This document shows, piece by piece, positions 62,033 through 64,000 of a stretch of DNA of 64,000 nt; within the stretch, counting starts at the first letter, position 1, and each line of letters begins with the position of its first letter. This stretch comes from Sorex araneus. Its lineage: Eukaryota; Chordata; Mammalia; Eulipotyphla; Soricidae. The stretch lies in the NCBI RefSeq assembly GCF_027595985.1, contig NC_073312.1, positions 5,541,928 to 5,605,927 of the forward strand, read 5' to 3'. The notes beneath the pieces were generated by a model, which was not told where the DNA came from, made no database searches, and saw nothing but the letters and a program-made list of their open reading frames with translations. Both the position numbers and the translations under genes were made by a program.

Positions 62033-62834
62033 GTTTTGATCTGCACCTCCCTGATGATTAGTGATGTAGAGTATTTTCTCATGTGCCTCTCAGCCATTCG
62101 GATTTCTTCTTTGGGAAAGTTTCTGTTCATTTCATCACCCCATTTTTTGATCGGGTTGGCAGTTTTCTTGTGGAGCTCAACCAGTGCATTGTATATCCTT
62201 GATATCAACCCTTTATCGGATGGGTACTGCGTAAATCTCCTTTCCCATTCTTTGTACTTTGGTCACTGTTTCTTTTGAGGTGCAGAAGCTTCTCAGTTTA
62301 AGATAGCCCCATTTATTTATCTCTGTTTTCACTTGCTTGGCCAGTGGCGTGTCAGCTTTGAAGATACCATTGGCTTCAATGTTGTGGAGGGTTTTGCCCA
62401 CCTTGTCTTCAGTGTACCTTATTGAGGTTTTTAATCCATTTTGTCTCCTTTTTTTTTTTTTCTTTTTGGGTCACACCTGCGATGCACAGGGATTAGTCCT
62501 GGCTCTGCACTCAGGAATTACTCCTGGCTCAGGGGACCATATGGGATGCTGGGATTTGAACCTGGGTTGGCCGCGTGCAAGGCTGTGCTATCGCTCCAGC
62601 CCCTTTTAATCCATTTTGATGTGATTTTTGTACATGGTGACAGGTGGAGATCTAAGCCCATTTTTTTGCATGTAGCTGTCCAGTTTTGCCAGCAGAGTTT
62701 GTTAAAAATGCTATCCTTGTTTCACTTCATATTTCTTGCTCCCTTATCAAAGATCAGATGATCATATATTTGGGGGGGGGGTGTCAGAATATTCAACCCT
62801 GTTCCATTGGTCTGTGGCTCTGCCTCTGTTCCAG
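62033..62834 (-). mobile_element. L1 ORF2 segment, inverted 5' part
   Basis: Minus-strand ORF2 DNA ending at 62033 with CAAAACAAT, exactly where the plus-strand segment at 62835 takes up the L1 sequence. Includes a SOR SINE (62447-62604). Confidence 0.85.
62447..62604 (-). mobile_element. SOR-type SINE inside inverted L1
   Basis: Shortened body; TTTTAATCCATTTTG on both sides is a 15-bp target duplication. Confidence 0.94.
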
Positions 62835-63785
62835 TAAACAACAATGAGATAGCATCTCACACCACATAGACTGGCCCACATCCAAAAAAAACAAAAGCAA
62901 CCGGTGTTTGCGCAGATGTGGGGAGAAAGGGACTCTCCTTCACTGCTGGTGGGAATGCCGACTGGTTCGGCCCTTCTGGAAAACAATATGGACGATTCTC
63001 AAAAAATTAGAAATTGAGCTCCCATTTGACCCAGCAATACTACTTCTGGGAATATATCCTGGAGAGGCAAAAAAGTATAGTAATGACATCTGCATTTGTA
63101 TGTTCATTGCAGCACTGTTTACAATAGCCAAAATCTGGGAAAAAAAACAGAGTGCCCAAAAACAGATGACTGGTTAAGAAACTTTGGTACATTTACACAA
63201 TGGAATACTATGCAGCTGTTAGAAAAGATGAAGTCATGAAATTTGCATGTAAGTGGATCAACATGGAAAGTATCATGTTGAGTGAAATGAGTCAGAAAGA
63301 AAGAGACAGACATAGAAATATTGCACTCATCTGTGGAATATAAAGTAGCAGAATGGGACACTAACACCCAGGAGTAGAGGAGATAAGGACCAGGAGGTCT
63401 GCCCCACAGCTTGGAAACTGGCCTCACATACTAGGGGAAAAGAGACAGAGAAGGGAACACCTAGTAGAGGATGTTGGGAGGACCCACTCGGGTTGAAAGC
63501 TGCGTGCCGAAAGTAGACTATAGACCGAACATGATGGCCACTCAATACCTCTATTGCAAACTACAACATCCAGCAGGAAAGAGAACAGAAGGGAATGCCC
63601 TGCCGCAGAGGCAGGGCGGGGTGGTGGGGGATGGGGTGGTGGTGGTGGGAGGGATACTGGGAGCATTGGTGGAGGAGAATGGGCACTGGCGGAGGGATGT
63701 AAACCAAATACAAACATGAAAGTTCATAAGTTTGCAATGGTCCCTCAAGGTGATTCACTAACAAATATTTTAAATAAATAAATGG
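62835..63785 (+). mobile_element. L1 ORF2 C-terminus and 3' UTR
   Basis: ACAATGAGATAGCATCTCAC start, TGGGAATATATCCTGGAGAG, ACAATGGAATACTATGCAGC, then 3' UTR and (AAAT)n tail. The longest open piece (62908-63177) encodes GEKGTLLHCWWECRLVRPFW, the usual L1 ORF2 C-terminal region. Not intact. Confidence 0.9.
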
Positions 63786-63794
63786 CTCTCTTCT

Positions 63795-64000
63795 TTTAAA
63801 AATGTTTTATTAGTGAATCACTGTGATGTATAGTTACAAACGTATGAACTTTTTTTTTTATTAGTTTATTTTTAGAGAGTCATCGTGAGGGTACAGTTAC
63901 AGATCCATACATCTTTGTGCTCATGCTTCCCCCATACAAAGTTCGATAACCCATCCCTTCACCAGTGCCCATTCTCCACCACCCGTAAACCCAACATCCC
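63795..64000 (-). mobile_element. Two L1 3' ends, minus strand, running off the window
   Basis: TTATTAGTGAATCACTGTG, then TTAGAGAGTCATCGTGAGGG and CCCTTCACCAGTGCCC. The second is cut by the window edge. Confidence 0.8.

Overview
This is a vertebrate nuclear window, almost certainly from a shrew (Soricidae, probably Sorex). Dozens of copies of a tRNA-derived SINE with a near-perfect pol III A box (TAGCACAGCGG) and B box (GGTTCGATTCC) fit the SOR-type SINE of shrews. A fragment of an RTE retrotransposon at 60.1-60.5 kb has a C-terminal protein of the kind found in nematode RTE elements, and shrews have been reported to carry a nematode-related RTE.

The only protein-coding gene I can support is ACADSB (short/branched-chain acyl-CoA dehydrogenase, mitochondrial isoleucine catabolism) on the minus strand. 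Ten coding exons (homologues of human exons 2-11) lie between 50094 and 33428. All have GT-AG splice sites, compatible phases and no frameshift, and together encode 419 residues. Exon 1, which should encode about 14 residues of the transit peptide, was not found. The 3' untranslated region probably extends from 33427 toward about 30.7 kb.

Layout. 1-6.7 kb: unique GC-rich DNA with SINEs, an L1 3' end and a polypyrimidine tract. 6711-14546 and 14747-22526: two nearly identical 7.8-kb copies that meet exactly at a 200-N gap. This looks like a false (haplotypic or failed-overlap) assembly duplication, not biology. 22.5-33.4 kb: gene-free DNA downstream of ACADSB, with a 450-bp GGA tract, an AT-rich island resembling conserved noncoding DNA (24.2-25.4 kb), TG-rich DNA and SINEs. 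In human the next genes on this side are HMX3 and HMX2, so such islands are candidate long-range enhancers. 33.4-50.1 kb: ACADSB, with SINEs and minisatellites in the introns. One minisatellite abuts the exon 2 splice donor. 50-64 kb: a retroelement graveyard of L1 pieces, two solo LTRs of one 1.2-kb family with intact 6-bp target duplications, nested insertions, and the RTE fragment.

The most interesting signal is a non-autonomous retroelement family whose 3' end is the 3' end of the RTE element, including part of its coding sequence. Some members carry the same tRNA-like head as the abundant SOR SINE. One member (53132-54053) is a larger composite bounded by a perfect 14-bp target duplication, which shows that it moved as a unit. 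This suggests that a horizontally acquired LINE was exploited by host SINEs.
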